Origin: Chitinophaga dinghuensis
Lineage (GTDB): Bacteria > Bacteroidota > Bacteroidia > Chitinophagales > Chitinophagaceae
Direction: 5' to 3'
DNA length: 64,000 bases
Assembly: GCF_003259435.1 (NCBI RefSeq)
Contig: NZ_QLMA01000009.1
Coordinates: 67,313-131,312 of the forward strand
Each line of letters starts with the position of its first letter. Position 1 is the first letter of the stretch. Under the pieces are notes generated by a model. The model saw nothing but the letters and a program-made list of their open reading frames with translations. It made no database searches and was not told the origin of the DNA. Positions 1 to 8,282 of this stretch are shown piece after piece. Made by a program: the position numbers and the translations under genes.

Positions 1-687
1 GTTATTACCAGTAAGAATATTGCTGTTTCTGATAGATAACGGTAATGCATCTACGCCGATACCCAATTTCATATTAGGTTTGGCTACTTCAAACACGGCA
101 TCTCCGGAAGCGCGACAATAGAAGTCGCCCCCCATGCGGGCTACCAGATCAATTTTATGCGGATCAATTTTGCCGTTTTCGTTCAGGATGTTATCATTGA
201 GGTGAATCATTACAGGCTCACAGATAACAAGGTTACCTGCGCCCCCCTCCTGCCCCGTGGCAATCACTTCTCTCACAATACATTCCATTTGTACCGGACT
301 TTCTTTTACCCGGAAAGGTTTGATCAGTTCGGAAGGAATTGGCGTAAATCCGGCTTTCTCAAATTCATTGATACCCGCTGGATATTCGCAGCTGGCCAGA
401 GAAGTTTGTTGTACCATGGCATAGTTAACCACGTTGATGACTACTTCTTTGTTGAGCAGAATATTTTCCAGTGTATGCTTGACAGTATTATCTCTTACCC
501 GTCTTGCCGGCGAAAAGATAATCGTAGGCGGATTACTCCCGAATATGTTGAAAAAGCTGAATGGCGACAGGTTGGGATTGCCATCTTTATCCAAGGTACT
601 GGCAAAGCAGATGGGCCTTGGCGCAATAGCACCCAGTAGCAGGGCATGCAGCTCATTTGTTTTAATAGACGATGGTACTATCTGCAT
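1..687 (-). CDS. Flavin reductase-like (FMN-binding) protein, 3' end cut by window
   Basis: Translating the minus strand from the ATG at 685-687 gives 229 uninterrupted codons to the window edge, so the C-terminus is missing. The N-terminal third (ASTLDKDGNPNLSPFSFF, then NPPTIIFSP) is typical of the flavin reductase-like split-barrel family, which binds FMN. These proteins reduce flavin with NAD(P)H or act as flavoprotein oxidoreductases in the cytosol. The start lies 5 bases after the stop of the fumarylacetoacetate hydrolase gene, so the two are almost certainly one transcript. In Bacteroidota such a gene is often seen beside tyrosine/homogentisate catabolism genes; its exact reaction there is not established. 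Family assignment is firm, substrate unknown. Confidence 0.85.
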   Translation of the reverse strand, partial: MQIVPSSIKTNELHALLLGAIAPRPICFASTLDKDGNPNLSPFSFFNIFGSNPPTIIFSPARRVRDNTVKHTLENILLNKEVVINVVNYAMVQQTSLASCEYPAGINEFEKAGFTPIPSELIKPFRVKESPVQMECIVREVIATGQEGGAGNLVICEPVMIHLNDNILNENGKIDPHKIDLVARMGGDFYCRASGDAVFEVAKPNMKLGIGVDALPLSIRNSNILTGNN

Positions 688-692
688 GAGGA

Positions 693-1706
693 TTATGCTT
701 TTTTCTTTAAGGCCAGAATGGAGAAGTCGCTGTCTTCTTTTACGATAGTATTTTTCAGCGTACCCAGACCGGCAATCTCCATTTCCACTACATCACCCGC
801 TTGCAGCCATTGTTCCTGGTAATCAGGGTTATTCAGTTTGCCGGTGCCGTTCAGTTCCAGGAAACATCCTGTACCAACTGTACCGCTACCAATAACATCT
901 CCGGGGAGAATATTAGCGCCATAAGCGCAACGTTCCAGTATCTCCGCAAATGTCCAGTCCATATCCCCCATATTTCCTTCACTCACCTGGATGCCATTCA
1001 CTTTACAGGTCATTTTCAGGTTATAGTTTTTACCTGTGTGACCCGGTTTTGCCGGGATGAGGAATGATTCCAGTTCATCCGGAGTAACGAGCATTGGCCC
1101 GATAACGGTGCTGAAATCCTTACCCTTAGCAGGTCCCAGGTTGAGCTTCATCTCTTCCATCTGTAATGTACGGGCGCTCATATCATTCATAATCATGAAA
1201 CCGCCGATGTATTCATCTGCTTCTTCTGCCTTGATATTACGACCGGCCTTACATACTACAATCGCTGCTTCCAGTTCGAAATCCAGTTTGTCGAAATGAT
1301 CCGGCATGCATGAAATTTCTCCAGGACCCTGAATGGCATTGTGATTGGTGAAATAGAAAATGGGATATTCATCAAATTCCGGAATCATATCTACTTTACG
1401 GTTACGTCTGGCGGCAGCAACGTGCTGACGGAATGCATAACCATCGCGGCAAGAAGTTGGGAACGGAACTGGCGCAAGAATATGCACACTGTCAAAAGGA
1501 ATACCAAATGCGGAACCTACTTTTTTACCTGCTTTCAGTTGTGCATCTGCATGTAAAGCAATATCGATGACATCTTCCCAGGCCATGAGAAACATCTGTA
1601 TGCTGTTGGGCAGATCCGGATGAAGATCCTGTGTATTGTATAATAGTCCATCCACCAGGATGGCCAACTGGTCGGTCTCTTCTCTTAAATACGTAACGAG
1701 TTTCAT
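693..1706 (-). CDS. Fumarylacetoacetate hydrolase family protein
   Basis: 337 residues. The C-terminal two thirds carry the FAH fold signature: an acidic metal-binding stretch in DFELEAAIVV near residue 142, the following MNDMSAR, and the AKGKDFSTVIGP segment. Family members cleave carbon-carbon bonds in beta-diketo acids using a divalent cation. The classical member splits fumarylacetoacetate to fumarate and acetoacetate, the last step of tyrosine breakdown. The length and the long N-terminal region fit the fumarylacetoacetase-type enzymes of Bacteroidota. It is followed 5 bases later by the flavin reductase-like gene in the same operon. Related family members act on other acylpyruvates, so the substrate is an inference from family and neighbour. 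Confidence 0.85.
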   Translation of the reverse strand: MKLVTYLREETDQLAILVDGLLYNTQDLHPDLPNSIQMFLMAWEDVIDIALHADAQLKAGKKVGSAFGIPFDSVHILAPVPFPTSCRDGYAFRQHVAAARRNRKVDMIPEFDEYPIFYFTNHNAIQGPGEISCMPDHFDKLDFELEAAIVVCKAGRNIKAEEADEYIGGFMIMNDMSARTLQMEEMKLNLGPAKGKDFSTVIGPMLVTPDELESFLIPAKPGHTGKNYNLKMTCKVNGIQVSEGNMGDMDWTFAEILERCAYGANILPGDVIGSGTVGTGCFLELNGTGKLNNPDYQEQWLQAGDVVEMEIAGLGTLKNTIVKEDSDFSILALKKKA

Positions 1707-1743
1707 GATAATGTGGTAGTTCTGGTTGTATGATATGAATGGT

Positions 1744-1751
1744 CAAATATA
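1744..1751 (-). promoter_or_regulatory. Candidate -7 element (TATATTTG) upstream of the FAH gene
   Basis: The minus strand reads TATATTTG, matching the Bacteroidota -7 consensus TAnnTTTG, 37 bases upstream of the FAH start codon. No clear TTG is seen at the expected -33 distance, so this is a partial match. Confidence 0.35.
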
Positions 1752-1853
1752 AGAAAAGTCGCACTGGAGCTTTAGTCCCCGGAATATTTTTTATAAATTC
1801 AGTGTAGGGGAAATATTGATGAAGCACGTCATTCTTAATGAACCAAATCGTAT

Positions 1854-3098
1854 ATGCTTAGAAGATTGTTGATTACCCTGTGTATGATGCCATTGTTGGC
1901 TCAGTCCCAGGTACGAACTGACAGCCTGCCGGAAACGTTAATCCGTGAGCATGCCAGTCCATTTTTAAAACATGTGTTACAGTATCCGGACTCTTTTCGT
2001 TATCAACTGATTTATACGCAGATCGACCGAGATAAAAACAATCAGCCACATTTTAAAAATTATTACTTTAACGTTAGCGCAGATACGTATTTCAATCCTG
2101 CCAGTACCGTAAAGCTGCCTATTGCCTTGCTGGCCCTGGAAAAGCTCAATGATTTGAAAGTGCAGGGGCTCACCCGGAATACGACTATGCTGACAGACAG
2201 CAGTTGGGAAGGACAAGTGACCGTGCATACTGATTCAAGTGCTGCTAATGGGTTGCCTTCTGTTGCGCATTATATCAAGGAGATTTTCCTGATCAGCGAT
2301 AATGATGCCTATAATCGTTTATACGAGTTCGTTGGGCAGGAGCGGGTGAATAAACGTTTATGGGAGATGGGATACACTCGGACCCGCATTGTTCGCCGCT
2401 TTATGCCGCTGAGTGAAGAGGGTAACCGACACACGCCGGCTATTCGTTTTGTGGATAATGGAAAAACCATCTATTCCCAGCCTCCTGCATATAGCACATT
2501 GAACTTTGATTATAGCAAAGAGATAGGTATCGGGCAGGGCTTCCTGGACAAGGATGATCACCTGGTGCCTCGTCCGATGGACTTCACCCGGCACAATAAT
2601 TTCCCATTGGAAGATTTGCAGCAAGTATTACAGTCGGTGATTTTTCCAACATCAATGCCGGAGTCGGGAAGATTTCATCTCACGAAAGACGACTATCAAT
2701 TTCTTTATCAATACATGTCGGAATACCCCTCTGAGTCGCGATTTCCGAAATACGATACGGCTGAGTATTTCAACAGTTATACAAAATTTTTCTTCTTTAA
2801 GGATGGGCGGCGAAACATACCAGACCATATACGTGTATTCAATAAAACAGGTTGGTCTTATGGGTTTCTGACAGATGCCACCTATATCGTAGACTTTAAA
2901 AACAAGGTTGAGTTTTTACTAACAGGAACCATATACGTTAATAGTGATGGAATATTGAATGACAATAAGTACGAATATGAAGAAGTAGGTTATCCATTTT
3001 TCCGGGAGATGGGTGAGATGTTTTATCAATATGAGCTTCAGCGAAAGCGAGCAAATGTGCCAGATTTGAATAACTTCAGAATAAATTATTCTCAGTAA
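1854..3098 (+). CDS. Exported serine hydrolase, class A beta-lactamase fold
   Basis: 414 residues starting with a signal peptide (about residues 1-18, ending MPLLAQSQ), so it is secreted to the periplasm or beyond. Three serine-hydrolase motifs are visible in order: STVK at 84-87 (the SxxK nucleophile and base), SDN at 148-150, and KTG at 331-333. This is the arrangement of class A beta-lactamases and related penicillin-interacting enzymes. The protein is over 100 residues longer than a typical class A beta-lactamase (around 290), with extra sequence between SDN and KTG. An omega-loop ExxxN was not identified with certainty. Antibiotic hydrolysis is therefore not implied; a peptidase or esterase role is equally possible. 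It is monocistronic and divergent from the FAH operon. Confidence 0.8.
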   Translation: MLRRLLITLCMMPLLAQSQVRTDSLPETLIREHASPFLKHVLQYPDSFRYQLIYTQIDRDKNNQPHFKNYYFNVSADTYFNPASTVKLPIALLALEKLNDLKVQGLTRNTTMLTDSSWEGQVTVHTDSSAANGLPSVAHYIKEIFLISDNDAYNRLYEFVGQERVNKRLWEMGYTRTRIVRRFMPLSEEGNRHTPAIRFVDNGKTIYSQPPAYSTLNFDYSKEIGIGQGFLDKDDHLVPRPMDFTRHNNFPLEDLQQVLQSVIFPTSMPESGRFHLTKDDYQFLYQYMSEYPSESRFPKYDTAEYFNSYTKFFFFKDGRRNIPDHIRVFNKTGWSYGFLTDATYIVDFKNKVEFLLTGTIYVNSDGILNDNKYEYEEVGYPFFREMGEMFYQYELQRKRANVPDLNNFRINYSQ

Positions 3099-3223
3099 AT
3101 TTGCTCCGCATTTTTGAAGTGACCTACTCTACAGGTATTCAGATGCCCGTTACCCAAATTGTATTGATACATAGTTAGATAGGTTTTATTCATTTCCCGT
3201 AATTAACTTAAAACTGGGGAGTC

Positions 3224-3886
3224 ATGAAGTTTGAAAAGATTAAGAACAAAGGACAGGCAAGATTATTTGAGAGCCAGTATCTGGAGATGCTCACCAAAAC
3301 GCATCCTCTGGTAATCTGGGGTATGTATTTGCCAATTATCGGCTATATGTTATACTATAGCCATGACACGCTGGGATTCGCTGTAAGCACTGTTGCGCTG
3401 GTATTTTTTGGGGCCATGTTTTTCTGGTCATTCTTTGAGTATATCATGCATCGGTTTATTTTTCACTTTGCAAGCGATCGTCCTAAAGTACAGCGGTTTA
3501 TTTATGTGATGCATGGTAATCATCATGAGTATCCGAGAGACAAACAGCGTTTATTTATGCCTCCGGTGCCCAGTCTGATACTGGCATCCGCGATTTTTGG
3601 AGCACAGTATATTTTCCTGCGTCAGTGGACATTTATGTTCTTTCCTGGATTTTTGCTGGGATACCTGATTTATGGTAGCATGCACTATGCTATTCATGCC
3701 TGGAATCCACCTTTTAAATTTTTGAAGCCGTTATGGCGTAATCACCACCTGCATCACTATAAGAGTGAGGATAAAGGGTTTGGTGTAAGTTCTTCTGCGT
3801 GGGATGTGGTATTCGGTACCTTCTTTGATTTGGACAAGGAGAAGGAAGATAAAGAGAAAGTGAAAGAACTGATGTTCAACAAATAG
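3224..3886 (+). CDS. Fatty acid 2-hydroxylase / sterol desaturase family membrane protein
   Basis: 220 residues with about four hydrophobic segments (near 29-46, 53-72, 117-133 and 137-155). The di-iron histidine clusters of the fatty acid hydroxylase superfamily are present: HRFIFH at 76-81, HGNHH at 97-101, HYAIH at 154-158 and HHLHH at 174-178. HGNHHEYPRD closely resembles fatty acid 2-hydroxylase (FA2H/Scs7) enzymes, which hydroxylate the alpha carbon of acyl chains. Bacteroidota make 2-hydroxy fatty acids in sphingolipids and ornithine lipids, so that role is plausible but inferred. The gene stands alone and ends at a strong bidirectional terminator. Confidence 0.88.
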   Translation: MKFEKIKNKGQARLFESQYLEMLTKTHPLVIWGMYLPIIGYMLYYSHDTLGFAVSTVALVFFGAMFFWSFFEYIMHRFIFHFASDRPKVQRFIYVMHGNHHEYPRDKQRLFMPPVPSLILASAIFGAQYIFLRQWTFMFFPGFLLGYLIYGSMHYAIHAWNPPFKFLKPLWRNHHLHHYKSEDKGFGVSSSAWDVVFGTFFDLDKEKEDKEKVKELMFNK

Positions 3887-3890
3887 CATA

Positions 3891-3925
3891 AAAAAAACCG
3901 GTTGAGATCTCAACCGGTTTTTTTT
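3891..3925. terminator. Bidirectional intrinsic terminator
   Basis: This is a perfect palindrome built around ACCGGTTGAGATCTCAACCGGT, flanked by seven A on the left and at least seven T on the right. It serves the hydroxylase gene on the plus strand and the convergent three-gene operon on the minus strand. Confidence 0.92.
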
Positions 3926-3936
3926 ATGCAATATCA

Positions 3937-4278
3937 TTACCATTTTTCTTCATCATCATCAGGTTGCTGCTGGCGGAAAGAGGCCCTGGAAGCAATCTTT
4001 TGCAGTTGTCTCTCTATAATCAATCCTGCAATAGCCTGATACGGCTCTATTTCCAGTTTAGCGGCATCCTGTATGATCTGTTGTACTTTCTTTTCTGATA
4101 CATCTATCCGGTATAACAGGAATACGAATTGTTGGAAGTCCTTGCTAATTATTTGTTTCAGTCTTTCTGCCAGTTGTTCCCGGAGTACCTCATAACTCAC
4201 CTGATCGGATATACGTAGTTCGAATGTCTGATTGGCCCATTGAGCGGTTTCCTGTAAGTGATTGGCTGGCAGTGACAT
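3937..4278 (-). CDS. Small conserved hypothetical protein
   Basis: 113 residues, with no signal peptide or membrane segment. It looks mostly helical: it begins MSLPANHLQETAQWANQ, contains a mixed central part (KDFQQFVFLLYRIDVSEKKV) and ends in a charged tail (QQQPDDDEEKW). I do not recognise a named domain. It begins 3 bases after the stop of the DUF6263-like gene, in the same orientation, so it is the last gene of the operon that starts with the TIGR02757 gene. Tight spacing and the terminator immediately downstream support a real gene. No function is proposed. Confidence 0.75.
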   Translation of the reverse strand: MSLPANHLQETAQWANQTFELRISDQVSYEVLREQLAERLKQIISKDFQQFVFLLYRIDVSEKKVQQIIQDAAKLEIEPYQAIAGLIIERQLQKIASRASFRQQQPDDDEEKW

Positions 4279-4281
4279 ATA

Positions 4282-5223
4282 CTATTTCATTTGTTTGATC
4301 TTGTAGCTCGCGTTCGTGATAATCTTAACGGGAACGTCTATATCCTTTTTAATACCTTTTGCTCTGTTGGCTTTGTATTTATAGGACCCGTTGAGTTCCA
4401 TGTTTTGAACGCAAATGTTGGGCAATCCGGAGCTACGGTTAATCAGGTACTGAGATTGTGTGCTACCGCTGATTTCAGCAGTGGCTTTAATATCATCATC
4501 TACGGTGATCGTTTGTACTTTATCTGTTTTAATTTTTGCGGTGCCGCCTACTTTAGCGGTTTGTGCATCCCAGGTTTGCAGGTTCCAGTAAAGATCTACA
4601 GAACCTACTAAGCCGCCGCGCATAGGTACATTTTCTTCCCATTGGGTACCGGTTTTAATACCATGAGCCGGATACATCACCAGTAATTGTTCCAGCCAGC
4701 TGCGGAAAGCCTCGGTACCAAACTGGTCTTTCATCAGTTTTTTATAGGCTTCCTGTTCATCTTTTTTCAGATTGGAGAAAGCCGATTCGGCCCCTTCCAG
4801 CAGATCGTCCAGACCATCGATTTTGGTGATGATACCGGTAGACGTCAGTTCCACGGTGAAAGGTTTTTTCAGAATATTTTTAAGTCCGGCCTGGAATGGT
4901 TCTGTTGATTCAGGACCTTTCGCATCTACGGCGATATTGGTATTTTTTGCGTTGAAATTGAACTTCAGGTCTTTGTAGTAGAAGCTCAGTATTGCTTTAC
5001 CTGGTATCACGTCTTTTACGTCAATAACAATGATGTTGTTATAATCGCGGGTAGTACGCCTTTGGGCGCCGTTAACAGTCATGTATGTTTCTGAGCGACT
5101 TTTCTGTTCCAGTTCGAATTGTTCACCTTTGTTGAAGGTATAATGAAGATCAACGTATTCCTGTGCCTGGACCTGTGTGGCCGCTATGACCATCGTGAGG
5201 GCTATTCCGAGTATTCTTTTCAT
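4282..5223 (-). CDS. Exported DUF6263-like protein
   Basis: 313 residues from the ATG at 5221-5223. I chose this start because it yields a clean signal peptide (MKRILGIALTMVIAATQVQAQ). A start at 5256 would run into the upstream gene and place extra charged residues before the signal. The mature part is beta-rich, with repeated lines such as YVDLHYTFNKGEQFELEQKS and a series of KVGGTAKIKTDK-like strands. This resembles the DUF6263 family of Bacteroidota periplasmic proteins of unknown role. It lies 16 bases after the TIGR02757 gene and 3 bases before the 113-residue gene. The DUF assignment is from memory of the pattern and moderately sure. Confidence 0.75.
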   Translation of the reverse strand: MKRILGIALTMVIAATQVQAQEYVDLHYTFNKGEQFELEQKSRSETYMTVNGAQRRTTRDYNNIIVIDVKDVIPGKAILSFYYKDLKFNFNAKNTNIAVDAKGPESTEPFQAGLKNILKKPFTVELTSTGIITKIDGLDDLLEGAESAFSNLKKDEQEAYKKLMKDQFGTEAFRSWLEQLLVMYPAHGIKTGTQWEENVPMRGGLVGSVDLYWNLQTWDAQTAKVGGTAKIKTDKVQTITVDDDIKATAEISGSTQSQYLINRSSGLPNICVQNMELNGSYKYKANRAKGIKKDIDVPVKIITNASYKIKQMK

Positions 5224-5239
5224 TACAGCATTTATTTTA

Positions 5240-6013
5240 TCAAACGTATTTTTCAATTACACCAAGACCGAACAAAGCGAAATCATATTTTGCCGGATCG
5301 TCCGGATCGAGTTTTTTCAGCGCATGTGTCAACGACACTGCAGTTTTCCAGTCGGCTTTAGGGTTTGAAATAATACCGAGCCTGGTAGCAACCCTGCTCA
5401 CGTGTACGTCCATAGGGCATACAAGTTGAGATGGTGAGATGTGGTTCCATAGTCCAAAATCCACGCCATTTTCATCCTGGCGAACCATCCATCTAAGGTA
5501 CATATTCAGCCGCTTGCAAGCGCTGTTTCGTGCTGGTGTGGAGATATGTTTTCTCGTTCTTTCCGGATGTTCCAGCGCGAAGAAAACCTTGTGAAACCCC
5601 AGTAATCCTTTCTCCACATTCTCATCTTCTTCCGACATATGGCTGCTGAATGCGAATTCCAGAGAGGTTACATTGGAATAGTAATGCTGGAGGAATTCTA
5701 CGAAATACAGCAGATCCAGACCGTTGAAAGTCCGGTGCACAAAAGACATCAGTTGCATTCTTTCGCGGGGTTGATGGTTACGGATATAGTCATATGGACT
5801 ATTATCCATCATTTTCATCAGTTCCCTGCATTTATTGATGATAGTTGTTCTGTTACCCCAGGCGAGGATGGCAGCGAACAGGCCGGCTATCTCTATGTCC
5901 TGCAATTTGCTGAAGCTGTGCGGGATAATAATCGGATCATTCTTGATAAAATCAGGTTGATTATACTGCGCTGCTTTGGCATCCAGGAAATCGCGTAACT
6001 GCTCGATCTTCAT
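5240..6013 (-). CDS. TIGR02757 family protein (DUF2400)
   Basis: 257 residues. The sequence is characteristic of TIGR02757: the N-terminal DPIIIPHSFSKLQDIEIAG stretch, the central LAWGNRTTI, and the C-terminal PMDVHVSRVATRLG with ALFGLG. The last part resembles the helix-hairpin-helix glycosylase fold, in which a conserved Asp sits near the DNA, so a DNA-repair role has been suspected for the family but is not shown here. It is cytosolic, with no signal peptide. It is the first gene of a three-gene minus-strand operon with the DUF6263-like and 113-residue genes. Confidence 0.9.
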   Translation of the reverse strand: MKIEQLRDFLDAKAAQYNQPDFIKNDPIIIPHSFSKLQDIEIAGLFAAILAWGNRTTIINKCRELMKMMDNSPYDYIRNHQPRERMQLMSFVHRTFNGLDLLYFVEFLQHYYSNVTSLEFAFSSHMSEEDENVEKGLLGFHKVFFALEHPERTRKHISTPARNSACKRLNMYLRWMVRQDENGVDFGLWNHISPSQLVCPMDVHVSRVATRLGIISNPKADWKTAVSLTHALKKLDPDDPAKYDFALFGLGVIEKYV

Positions 6014-6039
6014 AATACAATGTCGTGTGTATCAACAGT

Positions 6040-6085
6040 CATACCGCATGCGTACAGGCGTATATGCGTGTAAGTATGCGGTATG
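6040..6085. repeat. Inverted repeat between metB-like and TIGR02757 genes
   Basis: CATACCGCAT at 6040-6049 is exactly complementary to ATGCGGTATG at 6076-6085. The 26-base interior is itself rich in GCGTA/TATGC. There is no T-run on the minus side, so it is not a standard terminator for the upstream cystathionine synthase gene. Confidence 0.6.
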
Positions 6086-6152
6086 CAAACTGAGGATATG
6101 GTTTACTGCAATTTGATAGCGGTAAAGATAGCGGTTACCGGCCATCTTTGTA

Positions 6153-7292
6153 TTATCCGATCGCTTTTTTCAGGTCTTCTACCAGATCGTCGGCATCTTC
6201 GATACCGACACTGAGGCGGATCAGGCTATCGGCCAGGCCATTTTTGATTCTTTCTTCCCTTGGGATGGAGGCATGAGTCATGGTAGCGGGGTGTCCGATC
6301 AGGGATTCTACGCCGCCTAAGGATTCTGCCAGGGAGAAAAGATGGGTATTGCTGAGCACACGATTGGCCGATTCCAGGCTATCGTCTTTCAATGTAAAAG
6401 ATATCATGCCACCGAAGCCTCTCATCTGGGCTTTAGCGATATCGTGATTCGGATGATCCGGGAATCCTGCCCAATAGACCTTATCTACTTTAGGGTGGTT
6501 ACGGAGGTAGTTGGCAATGACAGCACCGTTCTCACAGTGGCGTTGCATACGAACATGCAGTGTTTTGATGCCTCTGAGTACGAGGAAGCAATCCTGCGGG
6601 CCCGGAACGCCGCCGGTACTGTTCTGGATAAAGTACAGTTGCTGGGCCAGCGCTTCATTTTTTACAATGACGGCGCCGTGTACCACATCGCTATGGCCGC
6701 CAAGGTATTTGGTAGCGGAATGCACCACGATGTCCGCACCCAGGTCCAGTGGATTCTGGAGGTAGGGAGATGCGAATGTATTGTCGACCGCCAGGAGCAC
6801 TTCATTTTTCCGTGCTATTTGTGCAGCTGCTTGAATATCAATGATATTGAGTAATGGATTGGTAGGTGTTTCAATCCAGATCATTTTCGTTTTAGGGGTG
6901 ATATGCGCCTCGATATTACGGGCATCCTGCATGGGAATGAAGGTGAAATTCAGTCCGTATTTAGCGAATACCTTGGTAAAGATGCGGTAGGTGCCTCCGT
7001 ATAAATCGTTGGTGGCGATGATTTCATCGCCGGGATTGAGGAGTTTAAGAACAGCATCTGTTGCAGCGAGGCCACTGCCGAAGCAAATGCCGTGCGTACC
7101 GTTTTCAATGGCGGCGAGGGCATTCTGGAGGGCATCGCGGGTTGGGTTTTGGGTGCGGGCGTATTCGTACCCTTTATGTTGTCCGGGGGCGGACTGAACG
7201 TAAGTAGATGTCTGGAAAATGGGGGTCATGATGGCCCCTGTAGACGGGTCGGGAGCTACACCTGCGTGTATGAGTTTGGTACCCAGCTTCAT
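6153..7292 (-). CDS. Cystathionine gamma-synthase-type PLP-dependent enzyme
   Basis: 379 residues, the usual length of the Cys/Met metabolism PLP enzyme family. Visible landmarks are YARTQNPTRDALQ (residues 44-56), the cofactor-binding FGSGLAATDA near 71-80, ETPTNPLL near 141-148, the AVDNTFASP segment near 168-176, and SATKYLGGHSD with the PLP lysine at K195. These cytosolic enzymes make cystathionine from O-acylhomoserine and cysteine, or cleave cystathionine or methionine. The synthase (metB) and lyase forms cannot be separated by eye. No neighbour is a methionine or cysteine gene, so the context does not decide. Confidence 0.88.
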   Translation of the reverse strand: MKLGTKLIHAGVAPDPSTGAIMTPIFQTSTYVQSAPGQHKGYEYARTQNPTRDALQNALAAIENGTHGICFGSGLAATDAVLKLLNPGDEIIATNDLYGGTYRIFTKVFAKYGLNFTFIPMQDARNIEAHITPKTKMIWIETPTNPLLNIIDIQAAAQIARKNEVLLAVDNTFASPYLQNPLDLGADIVVHSATKYLGGHSDVVHGAVIVKNEALAQQLYFIQNSTGGVPGPQDCFLVLRGIKTLHVRMQRHCENGAVIANYLRNHPKVDKVYWAGFPDHPNHDIAKAQMRGFGGMISFTLKDDSLESANRVLSNTHLFSLAESLGGVESLIGHPATMTHASIPREERIKNGLADSLIRLSVGIEDADDLVEDLKKAIG

Positions 7293-7331
7293 GTCTTAAA
7301 TATTTTATAATGAACAATTTCTGGTGGTAAC

Positions 7332-7339
7332 CAAATATA
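7332..7339 (-). promoter_or_regulatory. Candidate -7 element (TATATTTG) for the cystathionine synthase gene
   Basis: The minus strand reads TATATTTG 39 bases upstream of the start codon, a match to TAnnTTTG. The nearest upstream TTTG is 26 bases away, longer than the usual 19-21. Confidence 0.35.
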
Positions 7340-7555
7340 CGCCCTTTAGAGAAAGAAAGGGGAAACAAAAAAGAGGGGTAAAAATGACTTATTGAGGGAT
7401 TAACGGTTGTCCATTTTAGCTAATATTAGAATATTATCGTATTATTTATTACGCTTACGAACAATTTTTCAGCGTTCACCAAAACGGGAGTAACGGCAAA
7501 GATTAAACGAATTAAATTTGTTTTAGGTTTTTCATAGGATATGGTTAAAATTTTT

Positions 7556-7577
7556 AAGGCGGTATTCTTACCGCCTT
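7556..7577 (-). terminator. Hairpin after the DUF2911 gene
   Basis: AAGGCGGTA and TACCGCCTT form a 9-bp stem with a 4-base loop, 12 bases after the stop of the DUF2911 gene. The minus-strand flank is A then T rich (AAAAATTTTAACC), so the U-tract is weak. Confidence 0.6.
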
Positions 7578-7589
7578 TCTTTATTTCTT

Positions 7590-8186
7590 CTATTTTGATT
7601 TTTTAGGAGTGGCATCTGACCATTTGATAGGCAGATTTACGCTTACTCTATCCCAGGCAATGATCAGGTTAGCGCCTGGATCAGCTTTTTCGAAAACCAT
7701 GGTAAAGGCTTCTACCGGGGTATTGAGTGAAATAACTGGCAGGGTGGTTCTTACCACATCTTTAGCAGGATCATATTTGAAAGCGCCCCAGATATCTGTT
7801 TCCCGATTGATGATAATGGTCCAGTTCTTCTCTGTAGGAATCGCATACATGGTATAACGACCTTTAGGAACGGCTTTACCTGCGATGATAACCGGGCGGA
7901 AGAATTCTATTTCCGTCGCTTCGTTGGCTCCCAGTCGCCATATTTTACCATACTCTTCCAGGTTACCGAATATATCGCGGCCTTTGGTTTGCGGACGGCT
8001 GTAGATTACTCTGGCGATCAGTGGTCCGGCAGATTCGCCTTTCACTTTTACAACGTAAGGGTACATTACAGGGTAATAGGCCATGTCCATAGGGCTGGCA
8101 TCCAGCGGCGGTAATTTTTTATCCTGAGCGCCAGCGCTTAAACAGAACATGCCCATCATAAAGGCAACTATCATTGCTTTTTTCAT
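7590..8186 (-). CDS. Exported DUF2911 domain protein
   Basis: 198 residues with a signal peptide (about 1-20, ending CLSAGAQ). The mature protein carries the DUF2911 signature: VIYSRPQTKGRDIFG, WRLGANEATEIEF, GRYTMYAIPTEKNWTIIIN and WGAFKYDPAKDVVR. The family is common in the Bacteroidota envelope and its biochemical role is unknown. It is monocistronic, with a phylum-type promoter upstream and a hairpin downstream. Confidence 0.9.
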   Translation of the reverse strand: MKKAMIVAFMMGMFCLSAGAQDKKLPPLDASPMDMAYYPVMYPYVVKVKGESAGPLIARVIYSRPQTKGRDIFGNLEEYGKIWRLGANEATEIEFFRPVIIAGKAVPKGRYTMYAIPTEKNWTIIINRETDIWGAFKYDPAKDVVRTTLPVISLNTPVEAFTMVFEKADPGANLIIAWDRVSVNLPIKWSDATPKKSK

Positions 8187-8226
8187 CTTCCGGAAAGTAT
8201 TTTTTCTTGATATGGAAATTCGGCCC

Positions 8227-8255
8227 CAAACCTAGACATTTTTGGTCAATCCAAA
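8227..8255 (-). promoter_or_regulatory. Candidate promoter of the DUF2911 gene
   Basis: On the minus strand TTTG (8255-8252) is followed after 17 bases by TAGGTTTG (8234-8227), close to the Bacteroidota TTTG-N19-21-TAnnTTTG pattern. The spacing is slightly short. Confidence 0.4.
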
Positions 8256-8282
8256 AAGGCGGAGGCCTTATATTAACAGCGT

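Noticed and set aside
1854-3098. Antibiotic-resistance beta-lactamase.
   Set aside because: The fold motifs are present, but the length, insertion and missing certain omega-loop residues do not justify a resistance call.
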